From NCBI RefSeq assembly GCF_003672135.1, contig NC_039516.1, positions 6,989,838-7,053,837 of the forward strand: a stretch of 64,000 bases of DNA, written 5' to 3'. The position numbers and the translations under genes are program-made. This DNA is from Ooceraea biroi (taxonomy: Eukaryota > Arthropoda > Insecta > Hymenoptera > Formicidae). The notes under the pieces were generated by a model. It was not told where the DNA came from and made no database searches. It saw only the letters and a program-made list of their open reading frames with translations. Each line of letters begins with the position of its first letter. Position 1 is the first letter of the stretch. This document shows positions 1 to 11,918 of this stretch, one piece after another.

Positions 1-1621
1 CATCTTAAATATAAATCTACTATCGCCGCTGTTTGTGTTCCCTTGCCTCGTCTGCTGCGATCTCCTGCGTACTTCTGCTCTCCGTACTCGCACGCTCAGG
101 TTTTTCCCTTTGAGGAACTCTGATCTCGGCGAGATACGAGAAATCGCCGGAAACAATGAGACCCCGCGTTCAATACGCGTCTCATTGTGGCCCGTCGAGA
201 TTCTCACGTCGATAGATCGGACGGACCCTTCGGAGCTCGCATCGCGTTTATGCAAAATCCGATCTGCCTCCCCGTCTTAATCCACTTTCTCCTCTCTTCG
301 CCGAGAACCGAGTCTATTATATTTTTATCTCGCGCATATCGCACTTTCTAACGGAGAACTGTCCCACATTTTTCCCTCGCGCCGATTAATTATTTATTAG
401 GATGTATTTTGAAACAAACCTTTCTTCTCGATAACGACATAAACTCTATCGACAGTATTTCGGTGTTATTACATACGGACTGTTTGTCGCGTAACGTGAA
501 CGCTGTTTCATCTGGTATTGTTGATCATAGTATTATTACAAACGGTGGAAAATCTAATACAATCATTTCACGAGTGTTCCTCAATTTATAATAATATGAC
601 AATTGTTAGGAATAACATGACAAACGTTACAAACGCAGCAAATGTTACAAATACGGTAAGCGTTCTTGCACAGCACAGTTCTACGTTATATTATATCACC
701 ACATTTTATTGCGTGCCTTCTTTATCGCTTACGTGCTCCGTGCGCGAATAAATAACGCTTATTCTCCCGCTTTGACAAGAGACGATAAAATCCATCTCCG
801 CGATCGTCGACTTTCCGTCGGAAACTCCGCTTTGTCGGTCGCGTTTTCACAGTCGCGGACTTGAGCGCCAAGTATAAAAAAGTCACATCACGGGTGGTGA
901 GTTTGTCGTCGAAGGCGACCTCCTCTCCACCCTTCTTGACACACTTTCGCCGCTCGCTCGTGCTCGTCCTTTTTTCTTCCTGATTTTCATCTCGCCTCCC
1001 TCTGGCTACAAGGTGTTTCCAACGATGCACCGCAGATCTCTTCTTTCTTTAAGAAAAAATTTCCATCGTGGCTAATTATAGAAATTACGGAAAACGTGAA
1101 ATAGCAAAGTAAAATCAAGTAAAAATAAGCAAGATTATTCCGATTCTCATATAGTTTAATTGTTATCGCTTGCTCGCGAGACTACGTTTAAGATGTGCAA
1201 ATAGCGCAAGATTGCAAAATACACCAGTCATTTTGGCAAATACGCTCGCGCGCACATTCCTTGGACAGCACCGTTTTTGGATTTTGAAGTGCACTCGGGG
1301 AAACAATCCGCACACGTACCCTCCGGTGATTCCCTGTTCGCGTGAGGAAATCTCGATCGAGAAATCGGCTGCCAGAGGGAGGAAAACCGAGGGGGCGGGC
1401 CGACCCTCTTAATTCGTAACGGCGGCGAACGCGGCGAATATGAGCGGCCAATCGGCGGCGGCGGTGCACGGGAAATCCGAAATTCCTGGCACGGACGAGC
1501 GATCCTCGCTGCATTAACGTTTCATCGCGCTCGGTATATACGGCAGGGCGGCACATCGATCGTTACGAACTTCGGACTCGAGTCGAGTGTCGGAGAGTGC
1601 TAGAGGGAGTAGAAGAGAGAG
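1..1621. other. Non-coding interval, no gene seen
   Basis: Mixed-composition DNA without a recognisable frame. Near 620-655 a short imperfect repeat of the form AAYGTTACAAA ends at a donor-like GTAAGC (656-661). A TATAAAAAA run lies at about 873, and a second donor-like GTGAGT lies at 897-902. None of these is joined to a convincing exon. From about 1380 the sequence is CpG-rich. Confidence 0.6.
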
Positions 1622-1638
1622 CGATATATATCTGTATA

Positions 1639-1685
<47 letters not shown>

Positions 1686-1745
1686 TAGACATAGAGAGAG
1701 AGGGGGGAGGATACACACACGTAGATGGATAGACAGATAGATAGA
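1622..1745. repeat. Compound microsatellite (TG)n(TA)n(GA)n(GATA)n
   Basis: TG dinucleotides at about 1639-1652 pass directly into about fourteen TA units to 1679. An imperfect TA tail, a GA/G run and several GATA/GACA units follow to about 1745. Minus-strand frames through it encode only Tyr-Ile and Thr-His alternation and are not genes. Confidence 0.95.
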
Positions 1746-2053
1746 ATGTGGGGTGCGGTGAAGGGTAAAATAGAGTTTCAATTATCATCTGAAGCAGTAA
1801 GAATAAGAATGCACGCGGACAAAAATTCACGATTGCTGTGCGGTATTCACGGTAAACAGTTTCGTGATAAATAAATCTGGAATTAACGGGAGGCCAAATA
1901 ACACGGGGCTACAGATATCATGATGTCATGGTAGCAAGAACTGCCAATTTATTGAAGCAAGAAACGTTCATTATGAAGAATTCGAGTGAAGCTCTTCGCA
2001 GAAAGATTCCTTCTAAATATAACATGTAAAAACAACAAGATGACACAATAAAT

Positions 2054-2237
2054 TATATAATAAAAACTGATAAAATAAAGGAGGAAAAGAGAGATTTCCA
2101 AGAAATTGAAACGCTTCTTCCGGAATAAGGTGAGAGAGAACAAGTGACAGAGCCGGTAAGATCGCGAAAAGGAGAAAAGAAAGAAGGAAAGAAAGAGAAA
2201 GAGCGAGAGGCAGAAAAAGAACGAAAGAAAGAAAGAC
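2054..2237. repeat. Purine-rich GAAA/GA tract
   Basis: Strong purine bias on the plus strand with repeated GAAA and GAAAGA units, densest at 2170-2237. On the minus strand the same sequence is a long pyrimidine tract. The part near 2070-2095 resembles a 3' splice site (CAG before 2066), but no convincing exon follows it. Confidence 0.8.
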
Positions 2238-2270
2238 ATGGACGCGGGACGGCACGGCGGGAGAGTAAGT
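2238..2270 (+). other. Candidate first coding micro-exon with 5' splice site
   Basis: An ATG at 2238 in a favourable context (purine at -3, G at +4) opens nine codons, read as MDAGRHGGR. These run straight into a near-consensus donor AGA|GTAAGTTG, with the intron starting at 2265. The frame stops soon after if it is not spliced. The purine tract upstream would then be 5' UTR. No downstream partner exon could be identified, so this may be coincidence. Confidence 0.12.
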
Positions 2271-2846
2271 TGACTTTGCATTATTTAAGCGGCGTCCTAG
2301 CGCCGTAACACGTGTTCTTTTGAAGTCTCGCCCCCTTCAAATATTCAGGCTGACGTCACCGCCGTCATATTCCCCTCTCGCGAAAACCCTGAAAAGCGTG
2401 CACACGCTCGAAGCACGTATTTTCTCCGTCTCTCTTCGTCCCGGTCTCTTCTCTTGGCGAGAGAGGGTCTCCGACCCTCATTCTCCTCTTGCCTCCGCCG
2501 CCCTTCAACGTCACCCACGCTTCTTCCTGTCGCTTGCACTTTCCTCGAGGTGCACGCACTTGCACCGACGATGGATCCGCCAAGAGAGATTGCCGAGCGA
2601 TCCTTCTTCTGCTCGTTGACTTGATTCTTCAAATCCGAGCAGTCGAGTCTTAAACCGTCGCATCGCGATAAATTCATCGAGATAAACTGAGTTCTTTTTT
2701 CGTTTCTTGAACCGTGTGTGCGGAAACTGTGTTCTCTGAAATAATCGGAATAAAGTTCGGAGCGACACTCCTTGTTTGAGTGAAATAATTATGCGATCCG
2801 AAGCGAGAGCGTCGAAGAGAATAGTTTGAAAGTAGACCCGCTCGGC

Positions 2847-2890
2847 TATATAAAGGGTTATAATAATAACGGCGAAACGAATTACACAGT
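2847..2890 (+). promoter_or_regulatory. TATA-box-like core promoter motif
   Basis: TATATAAAGGG at 2847-2857 is a canonical TATA box. About 30 bases downstream, at 2884-2890, lies an ACACAGTT segment loosely like an insect initiator (TCAGT type). No downstream promoter element or linked reading frame is evident, and AT-rich DNA throws up such motifs by chance. Confidence 0.2.
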
Positions 2891-3330
2891 TAATAATAAA
2901 ATAAAGTTCCGTTCTTCTTCTATTAATTACTCACTTCGGCACTTTACTTCTTGATTAAGTTCAAACATCTATCTTAATATATTTCTGTAATTCCTCGGAG
3001 TACCTTCTGCCCGAGTGAAATGCAAATAAAGCCCCATTCTATTTCGCGTAAAGAGCCCGTTTCTTTCTTAAAAATTCATTTAACGTCACGTCGCGCAGCA
3101 CGCCCTTTTACGCGGGCACTATAATTCTCCGAACGATAACAATTCCGCCGAGTGCAAAGGATTAAGGAAATGAATCGCGCCAATCGCTCGGCCGCGCAAT
3201 CCGCGCGCTCGCATGTGCGAAACGCGCGCGCCACCGTTTCTTCAATCATTTTAACGGGTTTTCTCGGCGCATTTATCATCCGCGATGGATGGCGAGAGAG
3301 CCGATTCTGGCGCGCGAGAGCGCTTGCATG

Positions 3331-3352
3331 CTCGCTCGCTCGCTCGCTCGCG
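3331..3352. repeat. (CTCG)n microsatellite
   Basis: Five contiguous GCTC/CTCG units. A similar array occurs at 49390. Confidence 0.9.
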
Positions 3353-4433
3353 AATTGTTTACGCGGCGCGACGCCACCGCGAGAGGAAGAGAGAGATGCG
3401 AATTTCTCGTCACGCCGGAGAGTTACCGCAGTCTGTTAACGACTTTACATTTGTTTCCATAACAGCGTTCTCCCAATTGTGTCCCCGGCTCTACTCAGAC
3501 TTTCACAAAAGCACCGCCGACGTTACTCTCGTCGCCGCCAAAGTCGGCCGCGTGCTCGCTGTGTCTAACGTCAGCTGCGCTCACTCGCCGGAAAATCCGT
3601 TTCCGCGTGGGGAAAATCATTTTCGTCGGGTGCTCCGCGCCGATCGCCCTCGCTTTGGCATTGATACGCCTGCAACGGCAATGCTTCTTCACGGTTCGTT
3701 GCTTCACCAGTCAGCAGGGTGAAGAAACTGCGGAAAGGGCAGCACGGATGACTTCCGACCTCATCTCGCGCGAGATTGGAGAAAACATTTTCAGCTGGAG
3801 TTCCTTCCCGGGACATGCGGACAGCACTTCCGCGCTCGTCGCAATTGTTAACGGCCACCACGGTGAAAATAGATCGCGACCCGAAGAATTATTTCTCCGA
3901 TACCGAGGCGTTCAAGACACTTCTCCGCGCTCGCGGCGCACGTGGGAATCGTTCGTGATTAATGTTTCGGTGCTTAACGTTCCGGCGATTCTTCTGTAAG
4001 CTTTCTAGCCGTGTGTGTTTGCGCCACAAAGAAATTATAGCAAAAGCGGACACGGGGCGTTTGTTGCCGCGAGTATCGCGGTCGAGCGGATTGAATCATC
4101 AGCGGCGCTTCGCGATCTCCAGAAGCGAGACGATCGCGCGAGTCCGCCGTGCACCCTCGAAAGCGGCGCGGAGCGAAACGGAGCGGACTTACGTCACGCC
4201 CGCACGGAATACGGCCTTTATTATTTAACACTTGAGAACCTCCGGTGAACGGCTGAATAGGCCATTCAGCCGTGTTTCTAAGGGACCGTTAAGTTATTCT
4301 GTAGGTATAATTGACGCCGAAGTCCGCGTGGGACTTTTGCCGCGCGCGCTCTAGCGATAAACTGCTTGAAAAACATCGGGTTCCGTTTTTATTTCGCGGT
4401 TTAGTTCGCTGGCGGGTTCACCCACCAGCCAAC

Positions 4434-4518
4434 TGTTTTCTTTCTTGTTTCTCCTCCTCCTCCTCCTTCTCTTCTTCCACCTCTTTCTTCGCCTCCTCTT
4501 TCGTCTTCTCTTTTTTTC
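4434..4518. repeat. Polypyrimidine CTC/CTT tract
   Basis: Almost uninterrupted C and T on the plus strand, with seven or more CTC/CTT triplets. Frames through it give only Ser/Phe runs. Confidence 0.9.
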
Positions 4519-5141
4519 ACTCGACGCGGCCCGGCGTCGCTAACAAACCGGCAGGAAGAAAGGAGGCGCGATCTTGCGACTCGCGAGGAGGCTGAAGGGC
4601 TCGAGTGTCGAATTAAAGACAGCCGAGCGACGTAATTGAAACTTCATTCCGGCCAAGCGACAACACCGGAAACCGGGGTGGTAGAAAAGGGACAAGCAGA
4701 CGCAGGGAGGGAGATCCTACAAGGGTTCTTGGCCCATTGTTTCCGCGTTGTTTGAGGCAAGCTGCGAGTTCACCGATGTAAGTCCTCTCGGCTCGTGATT
4801 TCCACAATTGTTCTTTTCTCATTCGATACGATTTGCCGAAGGATGAATTTCTCATTTGATGGCCGACGTGCCGCCGACACCGATCCTGATTGCCACGACG
4901 GTCGAACGGCCGGACGAATCGAAAAGTTACATCTCGCGCTTATTCCTCGAAGAGATATTCCTTTACAGAATAGATAAATCATTCAGGAACCAACTTCATT
5001 AAGTCTTATCGCGTTGCTAAATTGATAGCACGCGATATAACAGGGAGGTAATAATTCATGAAGATAACTCGGCTCTCAAAAGAATGTGAAGCACTCATTT
5101 ATCCCTGCCATTATGGTCCTTTTAAATAATTTAAGAGACCT

Positions 5142-5177
5142 ATTATTGTAATCTAGGCCATTATTATAATCTAGGAT
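5142..5177 (+). repeat. Imperfect 18-bp tandem duplication
   Basis: Two adjacent units, 5142-5159 (ATTATTGTAATCTAGGCC) and 5160-5177, differ at a few positions. Confidence 0.85.
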
Positions 5178-6023
5178 CTAAGAGCTTTTTAAGACCCCGT
5201 CACATAATTGAGTATCTCTCATACGTTATTTATCGAGACTCCTCCCTTCCCCTTCCCCCTTTCGTCATACGTCTCGCACGTTCTTTGGTCTCTTTTTCAT
5301 ACACGGCGCGCGGCGTCTTCGAGTGATTTATTTATTTATGTGCTAACGCCACGGACGGGGACCGTGGATCCAGTGTAACATACTTTTAGTACTCACGTAT
5401 ATTATTCTTGATATTTTTACCTAATTACTGAAGAATTACTCCTACGTCTTATTTAACACTAGTAATTGATAAAATTACGTCACTCGTACGTTTCTGTGCC
5501 AGAGAGCTCCTCCTCGGAATACAATAAGAGATTCACTTTCAGAGTCCGACGCGAATCTCGCGAGACACCTTGTACACTCGTACAGCAGTACAGCACAGTC
5601 CCAGAGTTAAGTGGGAATTGTGTAAGGCGTTCTCCCCAGGAATCTGGCTTGCGGGAACGAACGCGTTGCGTGCGACGATAGGATTTAGCAGCCGGGTTTA
5701 TATATATACGTATACACAATTGGAAAGTGGTGAATGCGCAATGTCGGCGCAGCGGACATTATGATAGATTATAAACGAAATAAGCGAGTCTTAATATACG
5801 ATATACGACAGCCGTGTCCGCGGATAAATATAATGCCGGCGCGCGAATGACAGCGCAAATACATGTTCGCGCCGATTTCATTATTACCGCGCACGCAGCG
5901 CGCTCCGCTTCTGTCCACACGGTGACGCAAAAATACACCCGTACGTCCGCAGCGCGCCGCCGTTATATCGGCGGAGATAAAATAATATTTTATCGCGCGG
6001 CGAGATTTTCGCGAGCGGTGTCG

Positions 6024-6052
6024 CGGCGGCGTCGGCGTCGGCGTCGACGGCG
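6024..6052. repeat. GC-rich (GGCGTC)n short repeat
   Basis: About three GGCGTC units flanked by GGC/GGCG. Plus-strand frames read as an arginine run. Confidence 0.85.
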
Positions 6053-7291
6053 GCACCCGGTGCATCCCGTATTTAACGTCCGTCCAGACATTTATTCGCT
6101 TATTCAAAAATACGCTCGATTAGGAGAGATTGAATTTGGCCGGCGGACCATGGATTTCCGCGGCGAAATTCGACGGATCAAAATATCAATTAGCCAGGCT
6201 ATTTTTTTAACCTGCCGGAACACTCGTTATCAATAATAGAATGCCGCGTAATGTGACAGCCGCGAAATCCCGCCGCCCTTGCGTTACCTCCACCGTGGTA
6301 CGACGCACCCCCGGCGAAATTGTCACGTCCTAATTCGCGGAAACCGCGGAAATTATCTCCGGATGAGATCTCCTGTTTCCCGCATCATTAATTCGTGCGA
6401 GCGCGATCGATATTCTTTTTTCTCTGCTATGTTTTTAGACGCGACGCTAATTCTCGTTCCTCTACAGGTCGGCTTGTACCTACTGCCTCTTCCGAATCCT
6501 CCAACGAGGCGACATTTTTTTTAGCATTATGTAATACACCTCTTAATTCTTCTCAAGTGACTAGTGTGTGTAAATTTGTTTAAACAAAGATCCTGACGTT
6601 AGCACGAATGATTTTCAACAATACAGAGAGAGCGAAGCAATTCAAAGATAAAAAAACGGTCAGTTCGAAATTAATAAAAATTCGAGAATGAGTGCGAGGA
6701 AAAGTGCAGAAAATTTAGATAGCGCGACAAGGATTTATCATATTTTCAAAGCTAAAGATATCTTTTACACGCCAAGCAATCGATCACCTGCGCAGTGATA
6801 AACACTCGTTACACGGCGATGCTAATTGCGCGCGATAGTTCGGCATAAGTAACTCGCAGTTATCGCCTGAATCAGTCGATTATCTGAAATCAGCGAAGGT
6901 GCGAAGGTCGTAGGAGAACTCGATGCATCACCCGATCCCCACGTTGTCCTCACGGCGTAACGGTGACGTGTTTTTCAATGGTTCACTGACTGCCTGGATA
7001 ATTTGCATGGTTCGTCCTTCAGGTTTCTTCAGCTTTCTCGCTCGTACATCGGTAGTATATTTAACTCATTCAGGACGTATCGGCGGCGCGCGTGAATCAC
7101 GGCCGGTTATGCTATCATTAAACTGTTACGTAGCGCGCAAGTGACAACCGGAACCTCCGCCAGTAAGATGCCGATGGCCGCCGGTTTTTGCACGATCGTG
7201 CGAGACGACACGTTTTTTTTCGCGCTCGCGCGTGTGCTTGGATTTTTGTGCGACGAATGAATGAGCGCGATGGTCGAGCGTGAATGAACGA

Positions 7292-7642
7292 ATGCAAATT
7301 GGATGCCGTGCCGTCGTTGCTAGCCGGATTGTCGCCGTCTTCTTGCGACGTTTCTGCGTCCGAATTAATCCTGATCCAATCGTGACGTCAGTAATCACGC
7401 TGTCGGTTGCCGTAGCTGCGCAGCGGTTACATATAGGTGGTTCATTTGCGAAGATGTTATTTCAGGATGAATCGAAAACGCTGCTATCTATTACGCTGAT
7501 GAGGGCGCCATTACGACTGTCATTGCCCAATCTCCCAAGGGTTTTGCTCGACAAAGCTGCGAGACTTGTAACGCCAGACAATGATGAGGAAACACGTCAG
7601 CCGTATTACCGGGCTCTGGCTACGTCATCGCGTTCCCTATAA
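7292..7642 (+). CDS. Hypothetical small ORF, 116 codons
   Basis: An ATG-initiated frame ending in TAA at 7640-7642. Its composition is more balanced than in most frames of this window. The N-terminal half is hydrophobic, with Val/Ile/Ala/Leu stretches around residues 7-20 and 32-45. The C-terminal half is mixed and charged, including VLLDKAARLVTPDNDEETRQ. Inside the frame an acceptor-like TTATTTCAG ends at 7465 in phase 0, so the last 58 codons could instead be a terminal exon. I recognise no family. The sequence before the ATG gives no promoter evidence, and frames this long are expected by chance here. Treat it as a candidate only. Confidence 0.15.
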   Translation: MQIGCRAVVASRIVAVFLRRFCVRINPDPIVTSVITLSVAVAAQRLHIGGSFAKMLFQDESKTLLSITLMRAPLRLSLPNLPRVLLDKAARLVTPDNDEETRQPYYRALATSSRSL

Positions 7643-8050
7643 TTTCGTTCACTCATAGAGATTAATCCGCGATACAAACGAGCCGTTTGTAACTGTCGAT
7701 CAGAAATTTTTACTGATTAAATTAAAACACGCCATTACGCTCTCTTACGTATGCAATTTTTTTTTACGTAACCGTGTAATACCCGATACCTCAATTACCG
7801 TTGTTACGAGTTAAGTTTTGTTTCCGCGGACGACAATCACACGTATACGTGGCACCCGGTAGAGTCACGACGGTCGATCCGCTCGCGCGCGCAGCTGCCG
7901 GCAGTATCTGCGAGCGAGATTGCGACTTATTAAATAGGTTAAAGCTGCAAATGCGATAACGATAGTAATTAGAGCCGTACGTGGCGCGCGATTCTGTCGG
8001 AGCATCTGCCTGTCGTTAGACATCCGCGAACTGGCGCCACATCGTCCACC
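7643..8050. other. Non-coding interval
   Basis: AT-rich then CpG-rich DNA with no frame of interest. It ends at the first TCG array. Confidence 0.6.
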
Positions 8051-8091
8051 ACGTCGTCGTCTTCGTCATCGTCATTGTCGTCGTTGTCGTC
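8051..8091 (+). repeat. Imperfect (TCG)n trinucleotide array
   Basis: TCG units with TCA/TTG variants. On the minus strand the frames read as Asp or Asn/Asp runs. Confidence 0.92.
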
Positions 8092-8260
8092 GGCTGCCCG
8101 CTGACCCCGTTGGGACGCCGGCGGATGGAACAAGAAGAGTCGGATAGACGGAGAAAGGTGAGCGAGGATAAAGATGAAAGGAGAAGGAAGAGGGCAGAAA
8201 ACGGCTCGCGCGATGCTGCGAGCGGCAGAGTAAGCGATAATGAAATCTATTACTGTAGTG

Positions 8261-8327
8261 GTCTTCGTCGTCGTCGTCGTAGCTGATGCCGTCGTCGCTG
8301 TCGTTGTCGTTGTCGTTATCATCATCG
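8261..8327 (+). repeat. Imperfect (TCG)n / (TCGTTG)n array
   Basis: Six pure TCG units, then a CTGTCGTTG block, ending in ATCATC. A minus-strand frame through it encodes a threonine run and is not a gene. Confidence 0.93.
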
Positions 8328-9669
8328 CAACACGCATATAACGCTGCATAATGCGAGTCGTCGTGACACGAGACGTGGGTCGTCCGATATAGGCGTTGCA
8401 CAAACTCTCGCGTGTCTTCTCTCCGGCACGATTATAAATCTCGTTACGCTTGCGCTCGCGTGCGCACGTGTGCGCAGCCACCTGGTGCATTCGAGATGGA
8501 TAGCACGAGGACACGGGGATAACGAGAGGGAATCTTTGCTTTAGCCTCACCGAGGAGAACCTCGCCGAATGAGAATCGAGTCGTTAAAATTGGCACGGCC
8601 GGGCGGAGCCTCCGAAATTGCGCCGCGCCGGTGCTCCAAATTGCACTCCTTAAATTGCGATATCTGTTGTAGCCTACGGGTTGTAACGTGTTCTGTTTAA
8701 CGCGTCTCGCGATTATCCTCGAGATGCGGTAGTAGGTAGGACTACGAATAATTAAATTTAATTTAATTGATGATTGAAGAAAATCAGTCATTGCGATCAG
8801 TCGCCCCGCTTGCTTAATTCTTGGTCTCATTTGCCTATTATCATGCATTCGCGCAGTTTTTAGCTGTAATAAGTGGCGGGGCACGAGATCGATTTACTCC
8901 CGGAGGTAGGCAATAAACACTGTCCCTTATGTGAGTTCGCACCTACATATATCCGGGTTTTCGTGACGCGCGCGCGAGGCGAAATGGAAACGATGAAAAC
9001 TCCGCGCCAATCCGTGGAGCTCGGGCGTTTCCAAAGGATTGATTGACGTTTCAATTTGCAAATGCATTTATGGATAGTACGCGGGCACGCGTATCGATTC
9101 ATTACCGGTAGGATCGCGTGAGCGCAGCTAAGGGCGGCCGCAATTAGTCATTAATCGGCAAAGCATGCGATTGCCGTCCTCGGGAAAAAAATCTCAATTC
9201 CTTATCTCGGCCGCGCGCGTCTGAATACACGCGCGTAATTATACCGTGAAACGCATTCCGCTTAGCTTGACAGCGCGATAAGTCCAGCGAAAAAATCGCC
9301 ATTGTAATTTCTCGTCTGAATTCTCGCACTTGGACGGTTCGCAGACCGGCTGCCATAATGCTTTCTATCTTTGATGAAATGTTCCAAAACGTAAAATGAT
9401 TTATCAGGAGTAACCGGCGGATATCATTTAATTAATAAAAATTTTTACGGGCAGGTTACACATACACCTATCGGTCTTTTGATAAACTCGGTTCGCGAAT
9501 ATCGATATTCCTTCCTCCCTCCTTGAGCACCCCAAGAAACGCGCGTACACGCTCGCGCGCGCGCGTTACGTAAATTCGAGACGACGTATATTTACACAGT
9601 GCCTTAATTAATGAAAATTGTGTCGGAGCGTAAACAGGCGGATGAATCGATTATCTCGGAGCGGCGTTC

Positions 9670-9675
<6 letters not shown>
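8328..9675. other. Non-coding interval
   Basis: Mixed sequence. An AT palindrome-like block (AATTAAATTTAATTTAATT) lies near 8750, and GC dinucleotide runs lie near 9555. No gene or element recognised. Confidence 0.6.
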
Positions 9676-9706
<31 letters not shown>

Positions 9707-9710
9707 TGAC
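9676..9710 (+). repeat. (ACG)n trinucleotide array
   Basis: About ten ACG/CGA units ending in GATGAC. It is in the opposite orientation to the TCG arrays at 8051 and 8261. Confidence 0.95.
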
Positions 9711-10975
9711 AATAATAAAAACGACGTACACGCACCGGGTCCAGGGCCGTACTACAGCGTAAGGTAATGCCTGCAGGATGGCCCCATCAGGGCAAGTTAT
9801 GATTCTCTAATTGAACCGGCCCATTCAGCCGGCCGCATGCAGAATAGAGCCCACATCCTAGACCGTGCCGTCGCCATTCTAATGGCGAATTACATCAATA
9901 TTATATGCAGATTTCGCTCGCCCGCTCGCCCGCTCGCGCGCTTTATGCGTAGATAAGTTATTACGCACGGACGAGCGAGCTTGGCCGTTAAGTACGCCGT
10001 ACGGTTTCTCGCTGGGCGATTGCACATTTCGCGATACAAACGGCACCGCCGGAGATACAAGGATGAAGCAACGGTTACGGATTCGGTGGCGTGCAAAGGA
10101 AAATATATCCCAACGATGGATTTGTAGCGCGCGCGCGTGATAGATGTGGTGACAGATAGAGAAGCATATGGAATAGAAAATGTATAGACACATTCTAGGC
10201 GGATTATCTTAAACAAGTATTTCCATAATGCCGCGACAGAGATCCGATAATTTTCCGCGACGCGATTCTTTACATTATCAGAGATATCAATTGCGCACAA
10301 TATCATTTACATGACAGGCGGTTAAGCGGTATCGCTGGAAAATTCCAGGATCAAATGCAATTCCTCGCGGAGGTTCTTCTCATTAGTGTTTCGTGTCTGA
10401 TTTTATGATAAAAATGATTTAGTGCTCTCAGAGAGCTAAGTGAGTCGCGAGTGCGCGGATCCGAGGCTCGTCTGGATCTTCTAGGAGAAACAGAGAGAGA
10501 GAGAGTCATGCTCGCGAGCTGTATGAAATCTATCCGTGGCCCGATCTAGCGATATCAGTCTCGGAACGCCTCCGAAATCGGATCTAGATTCGCCGATTCC
10601 GCAGTTTCAAGGGCGCATGCTCCTCCCAGACTTCGGCGAAGGTTCCTCCGCGCGCGTTCGCGCTCGCGGAAGGGCTCGAGCGAGAGGTCTCTGAGAGTGC
10701 ATGCACGCGCGCGGCACTTCCTACCGATGCGAATAATATAACCCAGATTTGCGCCAATAAGCCACATCCTACCGTTGGCGCGACTCGCACAATTCGCGCG
10801 CGCGTGCACGCCGGTCGCGCTGGAATATAAAGTAGAAATAATAAGGCGCGCAGAGTAAATCCGACCCACTTAACGCTACTTAGCGCTTACGCTGAATACG
10901 CTTATGTTTTGCACAACATTATATCACACGAGAGGCATGTAGCCGTGTGTGTCTTCGCGTGCATTACGTAAGCTT
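9711..10975. other. Non-coding interval
   Basis: No gene seen. At 9760-9900 there is a non-repetitive stretch of normal complexity that could be conserved non-coding DNA. A short GA run lies at about 10490-10505, and the rest is CpG-rich. Confidence 0.55.
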
Positions 10976-11040
10976 CTCCTCCTCCTCTTCCTCCTCCTCC
11001 TCCTCCTCCTTCTCCTACTGCTGCTGCTGCTGCTGCTGCG
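10976..11040 (+). repeat. Compound (CTC)n(CTG)n array
   Basis: CTC/CTT units at 10976-11015 are followed by seven CTG units to 11039. Frames read as poly-Ser, poly-Cys, poly-Ala or poly-Arg on one strand or the other. These are low-complexity shadows, not proteins. Confidence 0.96.
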
Positions 11041-11341
11041 TTCCGCTTCTCGACGCTCTCGCGCGAGCGAGGATTGATCGCGTTTGCCGAAGCGTGACGA
11101 AGCGTGGGCCCGATCGCGACGCATCTGGGTCCGTCGAGAACTCGCAAAGATTCGCGTGCGATCAGCAATGCCAAATATTCTATTCTCCTGAGAGAGAGGA
11201 GAGAGAGAGAGAGAAGTATTCTCGATGAGGTTGAAAATTGCAAAATATGATCAGAGTATCATTGAAGTAACTCGCGAACGTTTCCAGGAAACTTGAAGAA
11301 AACATTCTCGAAATATTTTTAAAGATTATCGGAATACTCAC

Positions 11342-11483
11342 GTGATGTTGCAAGAACGTCTGTACAAAAATATCCAGAGTCGCTTTATCGTCGATTCCGA
11401 GAGTGGATCCGAGACCGAGAGCATTCCCGAATACGACGAAAGGCGCGCGGATAATCAATCAGGTCACCGATAAGGCGTTCTCG
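11342..11483 (-). other. Candidate minus-strand exon (142 nt), splice sites on both sides
   Basis: Reading the minus strand, a long pyrimidine stretch ending TTACGTCAG forms a strong 3' splice site just before 11483. A near-consensus donor CAC|GTGAGTATT begins the next intron at 11341. All three frames contain a stop between the two sites, so it cannot be a fully open internal coding exon. It could be a non-coding RNA exon, a 5' UTR exon, or a first coding exon using an internal ATG whose frame stays open for about 27 codons to the donor. A second frame after a TGA reads VVFGNALGLGSTLGIDDKAT and similar, which looks protein-like but has no start. No partner exon was identified. Confidence 0.2.
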
Positions 11484-11573
11484 CTGACGTAAGGAAAAGA
11501 AGACAACGTTATCGGACAATAACAGCTGCACTCGACGTGCGCCGGTTTTTCGGCATTAGCCGCGCGGGCCCGA

Positions 11574-11608
11574 GCGCGAGGCGAGGCGAGGCGCGGCGCG
11601 GCGCGACG
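11574..11608. repeat. (GGCGA/GGCGC)n short tandem repeat
   Basis: Pentanucleotide units GGCGA, then GGCGC, in a very CpG-rich patch. Confidence 0.85.
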
Positions 11609-11918
11609 CATTCCCGCCCCGTTTTTCCCGCTAAAATTAGAGGGCACAATGCTGCGTGTAATTTATCCGACGCTGAAAGAAACGCGTCATTCCGGTTATA
11701 AAAGAGACAATAAAGAGTATTAAAAGCGGAGAGCCAACAATGCAGATTGCGAAGGCTGCAATAATACGGTAACCTTCATAACGTTGCGCGACGGTACGTT
11801 CGTAAAACTCGGCGCGCATAATGTACATATCATTCGTAACAGTACCAATTTTATTATGCACAATGTACAATTTATTTCTGTCGGCGGGAGCCGTCGTCGG
11901 GCGGACGGCGACGGCGGA

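Larger units (their letters stand above)
2281..4433. other. CpG-rich non-coding interval
   Basis: Only short chance frames occur, many of them open on both strands because stop codons are rare in the CpG-rich parts (3200-4200). It holds one TATA-like promoter motif (2847) and a CTCG array (3331-3352). No recognisable protein was found. Confidence 0.6.
4519..7265. other. Mixed interval, no gene seen
   Basis: AT-richer at 4980-5460, including an 18-bp tandem duplication at 5142-5177. CpG-rich at 5800-6060, with a GGCGTC repeat at 6024-6052. Weak acceptor-like sites (ending at 6438 and 6466) precede a short hydrophobic frame that stops by 6524. I do not recognise any product. Confidence 0.55.

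Noticed and set aside
7969..8550. 193-codon minus-strand open frame with threonine and aspartate runs
   Set aside because: The runs are translations of two TCG arrays. The remainder has no recognised domain.
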